This document shows, piece after piece, positions 53,314 through 63,597 of a stretch of DNA of 64,000 bases (the first letter of the stretch is position 1; the number at the start of each line of letters is the position of its first letter). Source of the DNA: Astragalus membranaceus (lineage: Eukaryota; Streptophyta; Magnoliopsida; Fabales; Fabaceae); contig CM076851.1 in the NCBI GenBank assembly GCA_039519185.1, forward strand, positions 49,768,751 through 49,832,750, in the 5' to 3' direction. Under the pieces are notes generated by a model. The model made no database searches. It saw only the letters and a program-made list of their open reading frames with translations, and was not told where the DNA came from. The position numbers and the translations under genes were made by a program.

Positions 53314-53895
53314 GGTGTTGAAATCCTTAGCTAGGTGCTCGGGTTCTCAGTTCGGGGGAATTGAGATTTGCTATCTTGAAGTTGCCTGTTTGTAAAGAAT
53401 TCTTCAATATAGTGGTTACCATCAAGTCCAAGGGTTGCAAAGCCTGAGGCCGAGGACGTAGGGCTTTTATCTCGAACCTCGCAAAATTCCTGGTGTATCT
53501 CTATCCCTATCTCTTTACTTTGCTTTATTATCTATACCCTTGCTTATTGCTATATTGAATGTTATTTAGATCTGTTTATCATACTTTTCATCTGTCTACA
53601 ACTAAACTACTCTGATCTTGTGCTTATCTATTATCTTCCATATCACTGCAATTGATCTACTTTCTACTATATTCAATATCACTACACTTCTTATAAATAA
53701 TCTTATTGTGTATATTGAAAATAGTATAATATCTCATTGTTCCTAAATCTGCCTGCTTGCACCATATAAGGTTTAAATCTAAGTTTCCGCATTTGATTTA
53801 AAACAAACTTATCATTTATTTTGAAAAGAATCCAAGATTTACATATAACCTTATTCACCCCCCCCTCTAAGGTTATACTATAGTCTAACAAGCTT

Positions 53896-54392
53896 GTCAA
53901 CACAAGAATTCCTTTCTCGATAAATGTGTGAGATAATGAAATTTATCCTGTTGGTTATGGATATGCAATTTAGCTATCTATTTTTGAGTCTCCAAGGGAC
54001 CAAACCAGAGGACTTATAGGCAGCGACAACAAGAGCAGAATCACACTCAATCCAAAGCCTGTGCCACCCTCTCTCAACCGCAAGCTCGATAGATTTCTTA
54101 ACAACCAAGATCTCTGCTTCGAAGGATGTAGCAACACCCACATAGTCTGAGAAGCAATCCATGATTGCCCCACTCGAGTCACAAAACAAACCACCATAAG
54201 CTCCAGGGCCAGGATTACCACGCGAAGCCCCGTCAGAATTGCATTTAACCCATCCACACAGAGGCTATTGCCAAATGACTTCAATAATGGAAGGAGTCTT
54301 GGGGGGTGGCCAATCACTGAGAAAAACTTTAGGAATCGAAACTCAACAGTGGAGTTTGATTTAACCTCAGTAGAAATGTGACCAAATAGAGA
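53896..54392 (-). pseudogene. LINE RNase H domain
   Basis: The minus-strand frame from about 54262 reads WVKCNSDGASRGNPGPGAYG, SFEAEILVVKKSIELAVERG and LWIECDSALVVAAY, ending with a stop near 53974. These are the catalytic Asp (SDGA), Glu (EAE) and Asp (CDS) blocks of the RNase H domain of plant L1-type elements. Sequence further left reads ISHIYRERNSCVDK, the last motif, in another frame, up to the solo LTR. Upstream, towards 54392, it is degenerate and cut by the CACTA element. Confidence 0.8.
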
Positions 54393-54416
54393 TACCACTA
54401 CAAAAACAGGTTATTT

Positions 54417-54710
54417 GCGAGGGAATATTGTTCCCTCGCTAAAACTGACATTAGCGACGGAATTTGCGAGGGAATAAGGGCCCTCGTTTGTTTTGATCAT
54501 TAGCGACGGAATTGTGGGCATTAGCGACGGACTGGTCCGTCGCTAATTGTTGAGAGGGAATCTGAAAATAAAACAGCACGGAAACCGAAGGGATTAGCGA
54601 CGGAAATAAGGGTCCCTCGCTAACTATTTGGACCGTTCCAGTCTTGGTTAGCGTGAAGGGATTAGCGACGGAATGGTCCCTCGCAAATTCCGTCGCTAAC
54701 CCCACTTAAA
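54417..54710. repeat. CACTA subterminal repeats
   Basis: TTAGCGACGGAA and its complement, and GCGAGGGAA with its complement, occur about a dozen times. Such subterminal arrays are bound by the TNPA-type protein in En/Spm elements. Confidence 0.75.
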
Positions 54711-55722
54711 TCGTATCAGATCCCTCATTTTTCTCTCCCTGTTTACTCTTCACTTCACTCCCTCACTTTTCTCTCTCACGAACCCCAACTCTCTTCTCTC
54801 ATTTCCACCACCACCACACCACCACAACCAACTTGTCGCCCTCTCTTCTCTCTCTCTCTCTCTCTCCTACGCGAACGTCACCCTCTATCCTCTCTCTCCT
54901 ACGCGAACCTCTCTCTCTCACCGGAGCTCTCCCTTTTCACCACCACCGAAGCTCGCCCTCTTCACCACCACCGGAGTTCTCCCTCTTCACCACCGGAGCT
55001 CTACCTTTGGAGGTTTTGATTTTTACTTTTTATGACGTTGTTTTGATTTTTATTTTTTATGATATTGTTTTGTTAAGATTTAAATTAGTTTTGTGATATT
55101 GTTGTTTGGTACTTTTAGTGAATTTAGTTTTGTGATATTGTTGTTTTGAAAGAAGAAAATAGGATTAGGTTTTGTGATATTGTTGATTGTGGTTTTGGGT
55201 AGGGTTTTAGGTTTGGGTAGGGTTTTAGAAGAACAAAAATGGGATTAGGATTTGTAGAAATTGTGTAGGATAAAAATTTGAAGTTGAAATTGAAATTGTT
55301 TGTTGAAATTGAAGTTGTTTTATTGAAATTGAAATTAATAGTGAATTGATTTATGTTTTTTGCTTGAAATTGAAATGGTTTTATTGAAATGTGTTATTGA
55401 AAAGTGTATCATTTTAGAGTTGTTAATTGAAAAGTGTTTAATTGTTGTTTTGATGAACCCTAGGTTAGATGACTGTGTGTTGTTGATGGAAAAGGGTGAG
55501 GTGATGTCGTCCCTCACCCCCATATTTTGCTCGAAATCATCTCCATTGAGATAATTGCGAGACGGTACTAACAATTTTAAGGTTGGGAGTTAGAAATAAC
55601 TTCCTTCACTACTTATATAGAAAAGGGTTTTGTCTGATCTGTCCTTAATCTCCATATTTGGCTCGAAATCATCTCCACTAAGATCATATCGATGCCACTA
55701 ACTTGATAGATTATTGGGAATG

Positions 55723-56352
55723 TTAAGGAAATCTAACACGTTTTCTTAAATGCATGTAGAAGAATTTGTATGAATTTAATCGTGATTGGGTGTATGATCG
55801 GTTATATCCGAGAAGAGCGGGTTTGAATGAATCTTTTGTAATTGGGGTTGAACAGTTTCTTATGGTAACGTGGCGACATGAATTTGCTAAACGGGAAAAG
55901 GGGGTTAGATGTCCATGCTTAAATTGCGACGGTGTACCTATTAGGACCGATAATGAAATCAAGGAGCACTTGTATCATTGGGGTTTAGGCCTAATTATTG
56001 GATTTGGGTGGACCATGGAGAACAACGACGTCAAAATTTTGAGGTAGGGGCTTCAAGCAGTTCTGGTGTTGGTGTTCCACGTAATGAAACTTTTGAGTCG
56101 ATGGAAAACATGATTTGTGATGGTTTTAGGGTGAATGTGTCATTTGATGAGCCTCAATATGACGATCATGATGAACTTCCAAATGAAGAAGCACAAAAGT
56201 TTTATAATTTGTTAAGAGATTCAAACAAACCGTTGTTTGAAGGCTTACCACAGTCAAAATTATCTATGTGTGTGAAACTTTTAGCTCTCAAGTCCATGAG
56301 TAATATTTCTGACGTGGTAATCATTTGTGGGGTCATACGTTTGGGAATATGA
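55723..56352 (+). pseudogene. CACTA transposase N-terminal region with internal deletion
   Basis: RDWVYDRLYPRRAGLNESFVIGVEQF (landmarks RDWVYDRLYP and FVIGVEQF) and VRCPCLNCDGV match the transposase-associated domain (PF13963-type) at 55780-55950. NYWIWVDHGEQ continues it in a second frame. NEEAQKFYNLLRDSNKPLFE at about 56180-56240 corresponds to the start of the TNP2 transposase region. The catalytic part that should follow is absent: sequence passes directly into a Pro/Gly-rich stretch at 56345. Confidence 0.8.
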
Positions 56353-56700
56353 GGGGTCATACATTTGTGGGCCCACCAGCTACCGCTCTGATTGCCCCAC
56401 AACCTCCGCCTCCATCTGGCCCCGGATGGTATCATTTATCATCACATGGGCATTATATGGGCCCACCAAATGCGTACGCAGTAGGGCATATGGGCACACC
56501 AGCTGGGTATATGGGCACACCAGCTGGGCATATGGGCACACCAGCTGGGCATATAGGCTCATCATCTAGACATGTGGGCCCCACACTGGGTTATCTCTGC
56601 CTACACCAGAGCCCCGAGATGATATTGAGCATGGTATTGGTGGTGGTAATGTTGATTTTGATTCATCGACCGATGACGAGAGAGTGGAGGTGGTTGTTAT
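56345..56700 (+). pseudogene. CACTA second-ORF fragment with 21-bp coding repeats
   Basis: The frame encodes GPPATALIAPQPPPPSGPGW and then three copies of a 7-residue unit (GHMGTPA/GYMGTPA), from a 21-bp tandem repeat at about 56487-56552. A second frame then reads DDIEHGIGGGNVDFDSSTDD up to the Ogre-type LTR. This resembles the Pro-rich C-terminal part of proteins encoded by CACTA elements, fused to the transposase start by the deletion. Confidence 0.55.
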
Positions 56701-57253
56701 TGTTATATCCTAATTTTGTCAGGCTAATTCAAAATTTTTTAAAAAAAAAATCAAAAAATATTGTTTATTGTATTTTTGAGATTCTTATCGTTTACGCGTG
56801 TCATCGACGATTTTGCAATACTTTTACTATTAGTAGATTTTATAGATTTTATTTTTTTTTATTACAAGTAAAATATCATATAACAAAAATGTTGTTATTT
56901 ACAAACTTCTATATTATTGAATTTAAAAAAATAATAAAAACGAAAATTAAATAAAAATGCAAATATTACAAAATAAATAAATAAAAACTAATGTTTTGCT
57001 GTGTATGTATTTTCAGCATTAGAGCCACCCCCTTTTTTGTTGTTCTTCACTTTTTCCCATTTTTGGCTAAAGTTAGCACCAATTTTGCAAGCAAGCTGGC
57101 AGCAAAAGTCTGCTCCAAGCCACCCATTGCTTCACATCATCAACTCCTTCACGCCACCCACTCAACACATCTTTGAATCCAGCACTAATCAATACACATC
57201 AGTTTGTTTGCTTCTCTTTCACAACCTGTACAAAGAAGATCAACCATTTCCTC

Positions 57254-57260
57254 TATAAAT
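57254..57260 (+). promoter_or_regulatory. TATA box of the Ogre-type LTR
   Basis: CTCTATAAATTAG at 57251-57263 is followed by a transcript-like A/G-rich leader. If used, transcription would start near 57285, so everything from there to ORF1, including the hairpin arrays, would be in the RNA. Confidence 0.5.
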
Positions 57261-58385
57261 TAGAGAAGCTGAAAAAGGGAAAAGGGAAATTCAGAAAGAA
57301 CCTAAAGGATTAGTGGTTCACATCAGAACCCTAATCACAAAAACACTGAATTCAAAATTCTGAAGAGGAGAAAAGGTTTCAATAAGCAGTAGCAGTAAGC
57401 AAAGAGAGACAGTTTCTTTTTTTCAGCAACAAGGGTCTGGAAGGGTAGCTTCTTTAGTAAACCAGGTTGGCAATTTTCTACTCCTGTTTGCATTTTAGTT
57501 TATTACCAGAGTAGTTTAGAAATCTAAAAATGTGAAAATACATGTTTCTTTTTTAATGTAAACAAACACATAAATAACATAAAGAACGCTAGTTGTAAGT
57601 TAAATAGGTTCTGGAAATAGATAAATAAAACTAAAAGATATGTTATTATGATAACAAGAATAAAAACTTATAGAATAAAGGGTGCTAGCAATAGGAATGG
57701 AACGTGAGAGAAGTGAAATCCAAAGCAAACTAAGATGAGCAGGTTTACAGCAACGATGGACCAAATATTAGACACAGAATCAGACATAGGTAGAGGAGTT
57801 GAAATAAAAAGGAACAAAACTAACCACCGGCCACCGTACACGGTGCTGCCGTCCCTGTTGCCGTCGCGAGCCGCCACCACCGCACACAAAGCCAGTGCTC
57901 GTTTCCCTCTCCCTCCGTGGCCATCGCGTGTCTCACCGTAGACCACCGTAAAAAACGCACCCAACCACCCTATCACCACCAAAAAACAGTAAACAAAAAA
58001 TAATAAGATCAGAACCAGAGAGTAGAAGAAGAGAACCGTAAAAACGAAATAGTGAAACTCACCTCCTTCGAGTCCGACCACTGTCAAAATCACCACCTCA
58101 CCGCCTCGCCGTAGCCCCACCGCCTCGCCGTAGCCCCACACCACAAACAGAAACTCGATCTAAGAAGAGGGGAAAGTCGAAGTCACGGCTGGGGGGGAGG
58201 AAACATGCCGCCGTGAGAGGGTTCGGTGGTGTAGAAAGGAAAGAGCGAAGACGGAGAAGAGAGAGTGGATCGGCGAGGAAGGAAGAGGGGTTGAGGTCAC
58301 GGAGGAGAGGGGGACGGTGGAGAGAAGAGAGGAGATGAGAGGGGGGCGGTGGAGAGAAGAGAGGAGATGAGAGGGGGACGGTTGA

Positions 58386-58388
<3 letters not shown>

Positions 58389-58438
<50 letters not shown>
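58389..58438. repeat. (GA)n microsatellite
   Basis: An uninterrupted GA run of about 50 bp within the Ogre-type LTR. Confidence 0.95.
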
Positions 58439-58442
<4 letters not shown>

Positions 58443-58952
58443 TTTTTTTAGGGTTTGGGTGTTTTAGGAAAGAGGCGCCGTGGAGAAGAGGAAAGTAAGA
58501 AATTAGGGTTTCTTTTTATGTTAGGTATTTATAGTATAAACAGCAGGGGTATTTTCGTCTTTTCACGTTTTTTTTATTTTCAGATCATTGTTCGCACCTC
58601 CCTGTTTACTTCGTACGCCCCCTTCTGAAGCCCATGATCTTTTTTTTGAAACGCAGCCCAGCTTACAAAAAAAACAAGCTGGGCTCACTATCTGCACCCC
58701 AATTTTAATAATGCACCCCTCCTTTTATTTACACCCTTATTTTACTGCTGCACCCCCTGTTCTTCTTTTTTTTTTCATTTCGTTTCTTTTCCCTAAGCAA
58801 ACTTTTTTTTTACAACCCTTTTTTTCCCAATAATGGATAAATGTTTCCCCAAACAAAAATTCATCCAATTGCGAAAACTTTTCAAAATTGAAACTTTGTT
58901 AGTAGTCTTGCGAAGCATCTGCTTGCATGATTATTAACAATGGAGTGCTAGT

Positions 58953-59617
58953 GATAATCACCCATAACCTTTGTTAGTTTGATTATTATGAATGCTTTCA
59001 ATTTCAAAAGATATTTTCCAAACATCAACAATCATGGCAAGTGTTAGTAATGATCACCCATAACCTTTGTTAGTTTGATCATTATAAGCACCCTCCACTT
59101 TTCAAAACCTAAGCAAAAAAAGACTTTCATTTTTAAGGCTCGTTAGAACTACGTCGCTTTGATTCCCATTTGGGATACGTAGGAGCGAGTCACATTCTCG
59201 TCAAGCGCAACCATAAAAAGTTTAGCATTTGCATAACAAAAAGAAAAGAGTTATTTTCATAACAAAAAAGAATCACCTCTGCAAACCAAGATCATTTTCA
59301 GAACGAAAACCTTTTCCTTTCTAAAAACATTTTCAACCCATCGTCGCTAGTGGCTAATCAGAACCTTTGTTCGTCTAGCCATTGGTGGTGATGTCTTTTT
59401 CCCAAAAGAACAACAAGCGATGATCACTCATAACCTTTGTTAGCTTGATCATTCGTGCCAATCAATCCCTTTCGAAAACCACTTTCAAAAGAACAAATAA
59501 AAACGGGTTGCTACTAATAGTCAATCAGAACCTTTGTTCGTCTGACTAGTGGTATTGACTCTCATTTTCTAGAGTACTTAGCGGTGATTACCCATAACCT
59601 TGGTTAGTCTAATCATT
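58953..59617 (+). repeat. Six hairpins with an 8-bp stem and 19-nt loop
   Basis: The units lie at 58953-58987, 59049-59083, 59349-59383, 59419-59453, 59516-59550 and 59583-59617. Each is exactly 8 + 19 + 8 nt. In every loop, positions 5-8 and 13-16 can pair (TAAC/GTTA or GAAC/GTTC) around CTTT or CTTG. Outer stems differ between units but keep pairing (only the fifth has a clear mismatch). Confidence 0.85.
59149..59200 (+). repeat. Composite hairpin, first copy (CTACGT/ACGTAG)
   Basis: CTACGT at 59149-59154 pairs with ACGTAG at 59177-59182, enclosing an inner stem TCCCA/TGGGA (59164-59175). A second stem CGAG/CTCG (59186-59189 and 59197-59200) follows, then TCAAGCG. Confidence 0.8.
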
Positions 59618-59692
59618 CACTAAATGCTCGTCCTATTTCGAAAATTGACTAAAAAGATAAAAGACAAAAACCTTTTTCAGGATAAAGAAGAA

Positions 59693-59751
59693 CTACGTAG
59701 CTTTGAGTTCTCCATCGCACCGGGAGATACGTAGGAGCGGGCCACGTCCCG
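59693..59751 (+). repeat. Composite hairpin, second copy (CTACGT/ACGTAG)
   Basis: CTACGT at 59693-59698 pairs with ACGTAG at 59729-59734 around an inner stem TCTCC/GGAGA. The following stem is CGGG/CCCG (59738-59741 and 59748-59751), again followed by TCAAGCG. Confidence 0.8.
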
Positions 59752-60114
59752 TCAAGCGGTTTCTTTTCTAAAAACCCTTTTTTTCCCCCATTTTTCATAA
59801 TAAATAAAGATTTCCATTAAAAATTTTTCAATAAGAAGTAGAGAGGCAAAATTAAGTATTTTCAAGTCAACACACTAAAACCACACACCTAATCAAAGGT
59901 TCCCTCTCAGTAGAGAGGACGTGTGGGGTGCTTACACCTTCCCTGCGCGTAACCGACCCCCGAACCCTATTCTCTAGTTTCGCAAGACCAATCGCTTTCC
60001 ATAAAAGGTTTTCCTAATATTTTCCTTAATAAATATTGGTGGCGGCTTCATTGTCTTAGGAAAAGTTGTGAACGAGGAAGGTTCTCCCTCGGGGACTTTT
60101 TCGGGCGCAACAGC

Positions 60115-60133
60115 TGGCGACTTCACTGGGGAC
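60115..60133 (+). promoter_or_regulatory. Primer-binding site, Ogre type
   Basis: TGGCGACTTCACTGGGGAC lies two bases after the LTR. This form is the one described for Ogre elements (tRNA-Arg). Confidence 0.85.
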
Positions 60134-60530
60134 AAAAAAAAAGAAAACCTTTTTTGTGGGTCAAGCCTAATTAATTAAGTGTGTGATTTGTGTGAGTGAT
60201 TTGAATATCTTGTTTTGCCTCTATGTTTTCTTCTTTTTCATACTTTCATGTTGCATTCCTGTGCATTCTTCTTCCTCTCTTTATGTTTGCTTTTGTTTAA
60301 AGTAATAGATGGTTGCTTCTTTGCTTATATGCTTAATTCCCTCATGATATTGAACCCTAGAGTAGACAACATGCTATTGTCTGGACTGTTCTGGATTTTC
60401 ATTTGCAGGTGGGGTAGTTTTTAAGGAAATTCCCTTCGCACACACACACACACTTGTACCTCGAGATTATATGATTAGAGAAAGAGACCATAACCCAGGT
60501 CTGTTAGGGTACCTTAGGATGAGTGGATTC

Positions 60531-60674
60531 GAGTAGTGAGAGCCCATCGGGACCTTTGTCCGTTTGGCTACTCGCGAAAGTTTCAATCAGAGTTGTGCTC
60601 TTTCGTGATACCTTGTACTTAGCAGTTTGCTGCATTTACAAGGAATTTCGTGAAAGAGACTGTGGCTCTGATGA
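60531..60674 (+). other. Long hairpin in the Ogre-type leader
   Basis: The arm 60584-60625 (CAATCAGAG...TAGCAG) is the imperfect inverted match of 60630-60673 (CTGC...CTCTGATG), with a 4-nt loop, giving a stem of about 40 bp with a few mismatches and bulges. Just upstream, 60538-60572 contains one more, degenerate, unit of the LTR hairpin type with inner stem GGAC/GTCC around CTTT. Confidence 0.75.
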
Positions 60675-61113
60675 CCTTTGTGAGGGTGTGAATAGAGCTA
60701 CATGAGAAGATTACCCCTAAAGTGCCTTAGATCATAGGTTCTACCCCTTTTTAGGTCACAAGGGCTTTCCAAATTGTGTGCTGCATCGTTGCATTCAGTT
60801 CAATCAATTTTTCCTTCAGAATTTTCGAAAATAAAAAAAAAAGGATATGCTTTTCCTTTTCAATAAATGCCTATATGAGATGGCATGTAGTGTGAAAATT
60901 TTCGAATTACCACTTGCAAATATCCTCTTTCTGCAAAAACACAAAAAAGAAAGAAGCATCATGGCATCATTGCATCATTGCACCATTACATCATTTGCAT
61001 CATCTGCATTAAATAAAACCCAATTTTGAAAATCATTCATCAGACATCTGAGTTGTTTGCCGGGATTGTAAAGTAACTTGGAATCTTGTCTTAGGTGGGA
61101 AAGATAAAGCAAC

Positions 61114-63189
61114 ATGGGGTCAAGAAGCGAGATTGTACTTAATTCAAGGTTCCCGGTTGTCAAGAGAATAGATGTAGAGGGTTTGAAAGAGTTTGTTTCC
61201 TTGATGGAGTCGGAAGAGAGGGATCTATTCCAGAAGGCTTATGGTAACCTCCTCAGATTGTTACAACTAGATGTCCAAGAGAGTGCTATAATGGCCCTGA
61301 GTCGATTCTATGATCCGGACATTCGATGCTTCCTCTTCAAAGACTTTCAGTTATCACCAACTCTCGAGGAGTATGAACAGATTCTGGGGTTCTCAAGGTC
61401 AGAGTTAGCACCTTACCAATATCAGAAACATCGGTATTCAGACCAGAGACTCTCTTTGTTGTTGCAAGTCAGTGTGAAGGAATTGGAGCTTCATAAGGAA
61501 AAGAAGAACCGTATCAGGGGTTTCCCGCTATGCTATTTCGAAGGTTTGTTGAAATTTTATGCCCAGAATAAGAAGTGGGGTCCTTTCAAGCATCTGTTAG
61601 CCCTAACTATTTTTGGGATCGTCCTTTTCCCTCAGGTCGAGAAGTTCATTGATGAGACCGCTATTGGGCTTTTTCTAGCATTCATAAGTAAGGAAAATCT
61701 GATTAACCCTGTACTAGCAATCCTTGCAGATACCTACTATTCCTTCACTCATCACCGTGTGTTAGGGAAGAAGAAGGTTGCTTGCTCTTTCCATGTTCTC
61801 TACACCTGGTTCCTCAACCATGTCGTCACTCATAAGACGAAAGCTGCGGACTTAGTAGAATATGCCTTGTGTTGTGATGTAGAAGCCAAAAGTGCACAAG
61901 AATGGGTGCACACTTTAGAGAATCCCAGTGCTCTCAAAGTCTGTTGGTTCAATCATCCGTGTTGGAAAGATAGGCCTTCAATACTGTTCCGGTGCGGCAA
62001 TTTCCAGAATGTACCCTTAATGGGAACCCAAGGCTGCATCAATTACAATCCTTCTCTCACCATCAGACAGCTTGGGTATCCTATGAAGAATGCACCCACT
62101 GAAGACATGCTGGCCCCAATCTTTCTCGATAAAGAGGATCCAAAGAACCAAGGCTTGCTTCAGAAAATTTCAAAGGCTTGGGAAGGTGTAGTTTACAAGG
62201 ATAAAGCGGAGATCATAAAGAAAACGGGTGATGTTACTTTCTACCAATGGCTTCACCAAAGAATTCAAAATGTTAGCCCGCCTCGTCAGAATTCATCGTC
62301 AGTTGAGAAAGAAGTCACAGAGCTTCACGTTCCAAGTCTCAAAGAACTAAGTGAGGTCAAATCTGCTTTGTTCAAGGTAGAAGAAGAAAAGAAAGCCTTA
62401 CGAGATGAGTTGGGGAAGGTAATGTCTGAGAAGAGAAAGTTAGAGAACGAGAATGAACGCAAGGTCGAAGCCCTTAAAGAAAGCAGCAAGAAGCTTAGGA
62501 AAGAAGAGGAAAGTAATCAAAAAATGAAGGAATATCTGAAAGGTGCCAAAGATGAGTTGAAAAGATTGAATGCCAAGGTGGGTGAGGCCATGGCTAGAGC
62601 AAACGAATGGAGGAAGTTGTTCAAAAAGTCTGCGCAAAGTGAGAGAGCTACAAAGGAATCACTAGAGGAATTCAAGAAAAAGTCTCAGTCTGTGACGTGC
62701 GAGCTTGAAAGTCAAATAGAGTGCATCAGACAAGATAGAGATGCAATTGTGAACATCCTTAGAGAGTATCAGCAGGCTTTAAGGGTGGAGCAAGAGAATT
62801 CAGATGAGCTAAGGAGGAATCTGAGACACATCAGTGATGCTTACCGACAGGTAAGAGAGGAGAGTCAGTACTGGGAATACCGTCTTCTCGAGCTAATAGG
62901 TAGGATTGAAAAGCAAGAGGTCATAGTTGAGATGAGGGCAGAAATTCAGCAGTGGAAGAACAAGTTCTCCAAATTGGCATGGTTGGCTAACCAGGCGGTG
63001 AGGGATGTTCCTAAGAGGTTGAGAAAGGCGGAAGCTGAGACGCTGCCTTACAACACTCTGGTGCGAGTATATGAATTCGTGGAGTATTGCAGGTCTCTGA
63101 CCGAGGAACTCATGGAAAGGGCAAGAGAAGCTGCTGCAGCTAGCAAAAAGGAGAAGAACCGAGAGAAGATGAAGGCAATAGGTTTTTAG
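61114..63189 (+). CDS. Ogre-type ORF1 protein, 691 codons, intact
   Basis: The protein lies between the leader and gag, as in Ogre elements, where ORF1 has no established function. Residues about 60-270 form a globular region with ALSRFYDPDIRCFLFKDFQL, PTLEEYEQILGF and CYFEGLLKFYAQN, like the plant-wide DUF7745-type domain found in many retrotransposon-linked proteins. Residues about 395-610 are rich in E/K/R heptads, a long coiled coil. The C-terminus has YNTLVRVYEFVEYCRSLTEEL and a basic tail. The first ATG (61114) is used; no stop or frameshift interrupts it. Gag begins 409 bp after the stop, so ORF1 and gag would need separate translation or splicing. Function not assigned. Confidence 0.85.
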   Translation: MGSRSEIVLNSRFPVVKRIDVEGLKEFVSLMESEERDLFQKAYGNLLRLLQLDVQESAIMALSRFYDPDIRCFLFKDFQLSPTLEEYEQILGFSRSELAPYQYQKHRYSDQRLSLLLQVSVKELELHKEKKNRIRGFPLCYFEGLLKFYAQNKKWGPFKHLLALTIFGIVLFPQVEKFIDETAIGLFLAFISKENLINPVLAILADTYYSFTHHRVLGKKKVACSFHVLYTWFLNHVVTHKTKAADLVEYALCCDVEAKSAQEWVHTLENPSALKVCWFNHPCWKDRPSILFRCGNFQNVPLMGTQGCINYNPSLTIRQLGYPMKNAPTEDMLAPIFLDKEDPKNQGLLQKISKAWEGVVYKDKAEIIKKTGDVTFYQWLHQRIQNVSPPRQNSSSVEKEVTELHVPSLKELSEVKSALFKVEEEKKALRDELGKVMSEKRKLENENERKVEALKESSKKLRKEEESNQKMKEYLKGAKDELKRLNAKVGEAMARANEWRKLFKKSAQSERATKESLEEFKKKSQSVTCELESQIECIRQDRDAIVNILREYQQALRVEQENSDELRRNLRHISDAYRQVREESQYWEYRLLELIGRIEKQEVIVEMRAEIQQWKNKFSKLAWLANQAVRDVPKRLRKAEAETLPYNTLVRVYEFVEYCRSLTEELMERAREAAAASKKEKNREKMKAIGF

Positions 63190-63597
63190 ATTTAAATTCT
63201 CCTTTTTAGAATGTTCACTAGGAGATTGTAATTTTTCTTTTCTTAAAGGATGTTGTGTTTTTCTTTTCAAAGCGTTGTATTGCACATTTAAGGATATTGT
63301 ATCTTGTTCTTGGAATGATATGATGCTTGAATGAAGTACATTTATCTCACTTGTTGATCCCAGCCGCGTTATGTCCTTGAAAATATTCGAACATACACCT
63401 ACGACAAGAGCAAGTTGCACTGTGATTCCCGGCAATAAACAACAAATAACAAAAAATAAAAAATAAAAATAAAAAAATCATGTGCATTGCATTCATTAAT
63501 TTGCTCCTTTGCTTATAAAAATGTTTTCAACTCAAACAGAAGATAAGGCAAGCTGGTGCGACCACATCCGTATTGGACGCGTTCACAAGCCAGAAGA
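63190..63597 (+). other. Spacer between ORF1 and gag
   Basis: The stretch contains T-rich and A-rich runs (AAATAAAAAATAAAAATAAA near 63453) and a short hairpin-prone region. In Ogre elements this is non-coding. An AG preceded by T-rich DNA at about 63530 could be a splice acceptor; not established. Confidence 0.5.

Larger units (their letters stand above)
52150..53890. mobile_element. Solo LTR with an AATCGATT array, copy 2
   Basis: The 1741-bp insertion begins TGTTGAACC and ends TAGTCTAACA, with identical flanks AGCTT at 52145-52149 and 53891-53895. It has no coding sequence. It shares with copy 1 (11068-12660) the octamer array, a TATA-like CTATAAATAGAG (52971-52982) just after the array, a CT-rich stretch and TTCACCCCCCC close to the right end, but little other sequence. 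It probably is a related but distinct LTR of the same lineage. Confidence 0.75.
54396..56700 (+). mobile_element. CACTA (En/Spm-type) element, left part
   Basis: The left end is CACTACAAAAACAGG, the typical CACTA terminus, preceded by TAC as the possible 3-bp target. Subterminal repeats follow (54417-54710), then a CT-rich leader, then transposase-related exons at 55766-56352. The right end is not in the window: an Ogre-type LTR starts at 56701 within its sequence. Internal deletion of the transposase core suggests it was not autonomous. Confidence 0.85.
56701..60112 (+). repeat. 5' LTR of the Ogre-type element
   Basis: TG...CA termini, with the right border set by the primer-binding site at 60115. 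A TATA box lies at 57254. The middle (57700-58500) is GC-richer and reads as coding-like in the minus direction, but this is accidental base composition. A (GA)n run of about 50 bp lies at 58389-58438. The last 1.2 kb holds the hairpin arrays described separately. Confidence 0.8.

Noticed and set aside
54833..55096. A Ser/Pro/His-rich plus-strand frame in the CACTA element.
   Set aside because: It translates the CT-rich leader and short CACCACCGG repeats; there is no conserved coding signal.
57668..58144. A 158-codon minus-strand frame with hydrophobic stretches in the Ogre-type LTR.
   Set aside because: It lies wholly inside an LTR, has low-complexity composition, no recognisable domain, and reads as the complement of a CCACCG-rich segment.
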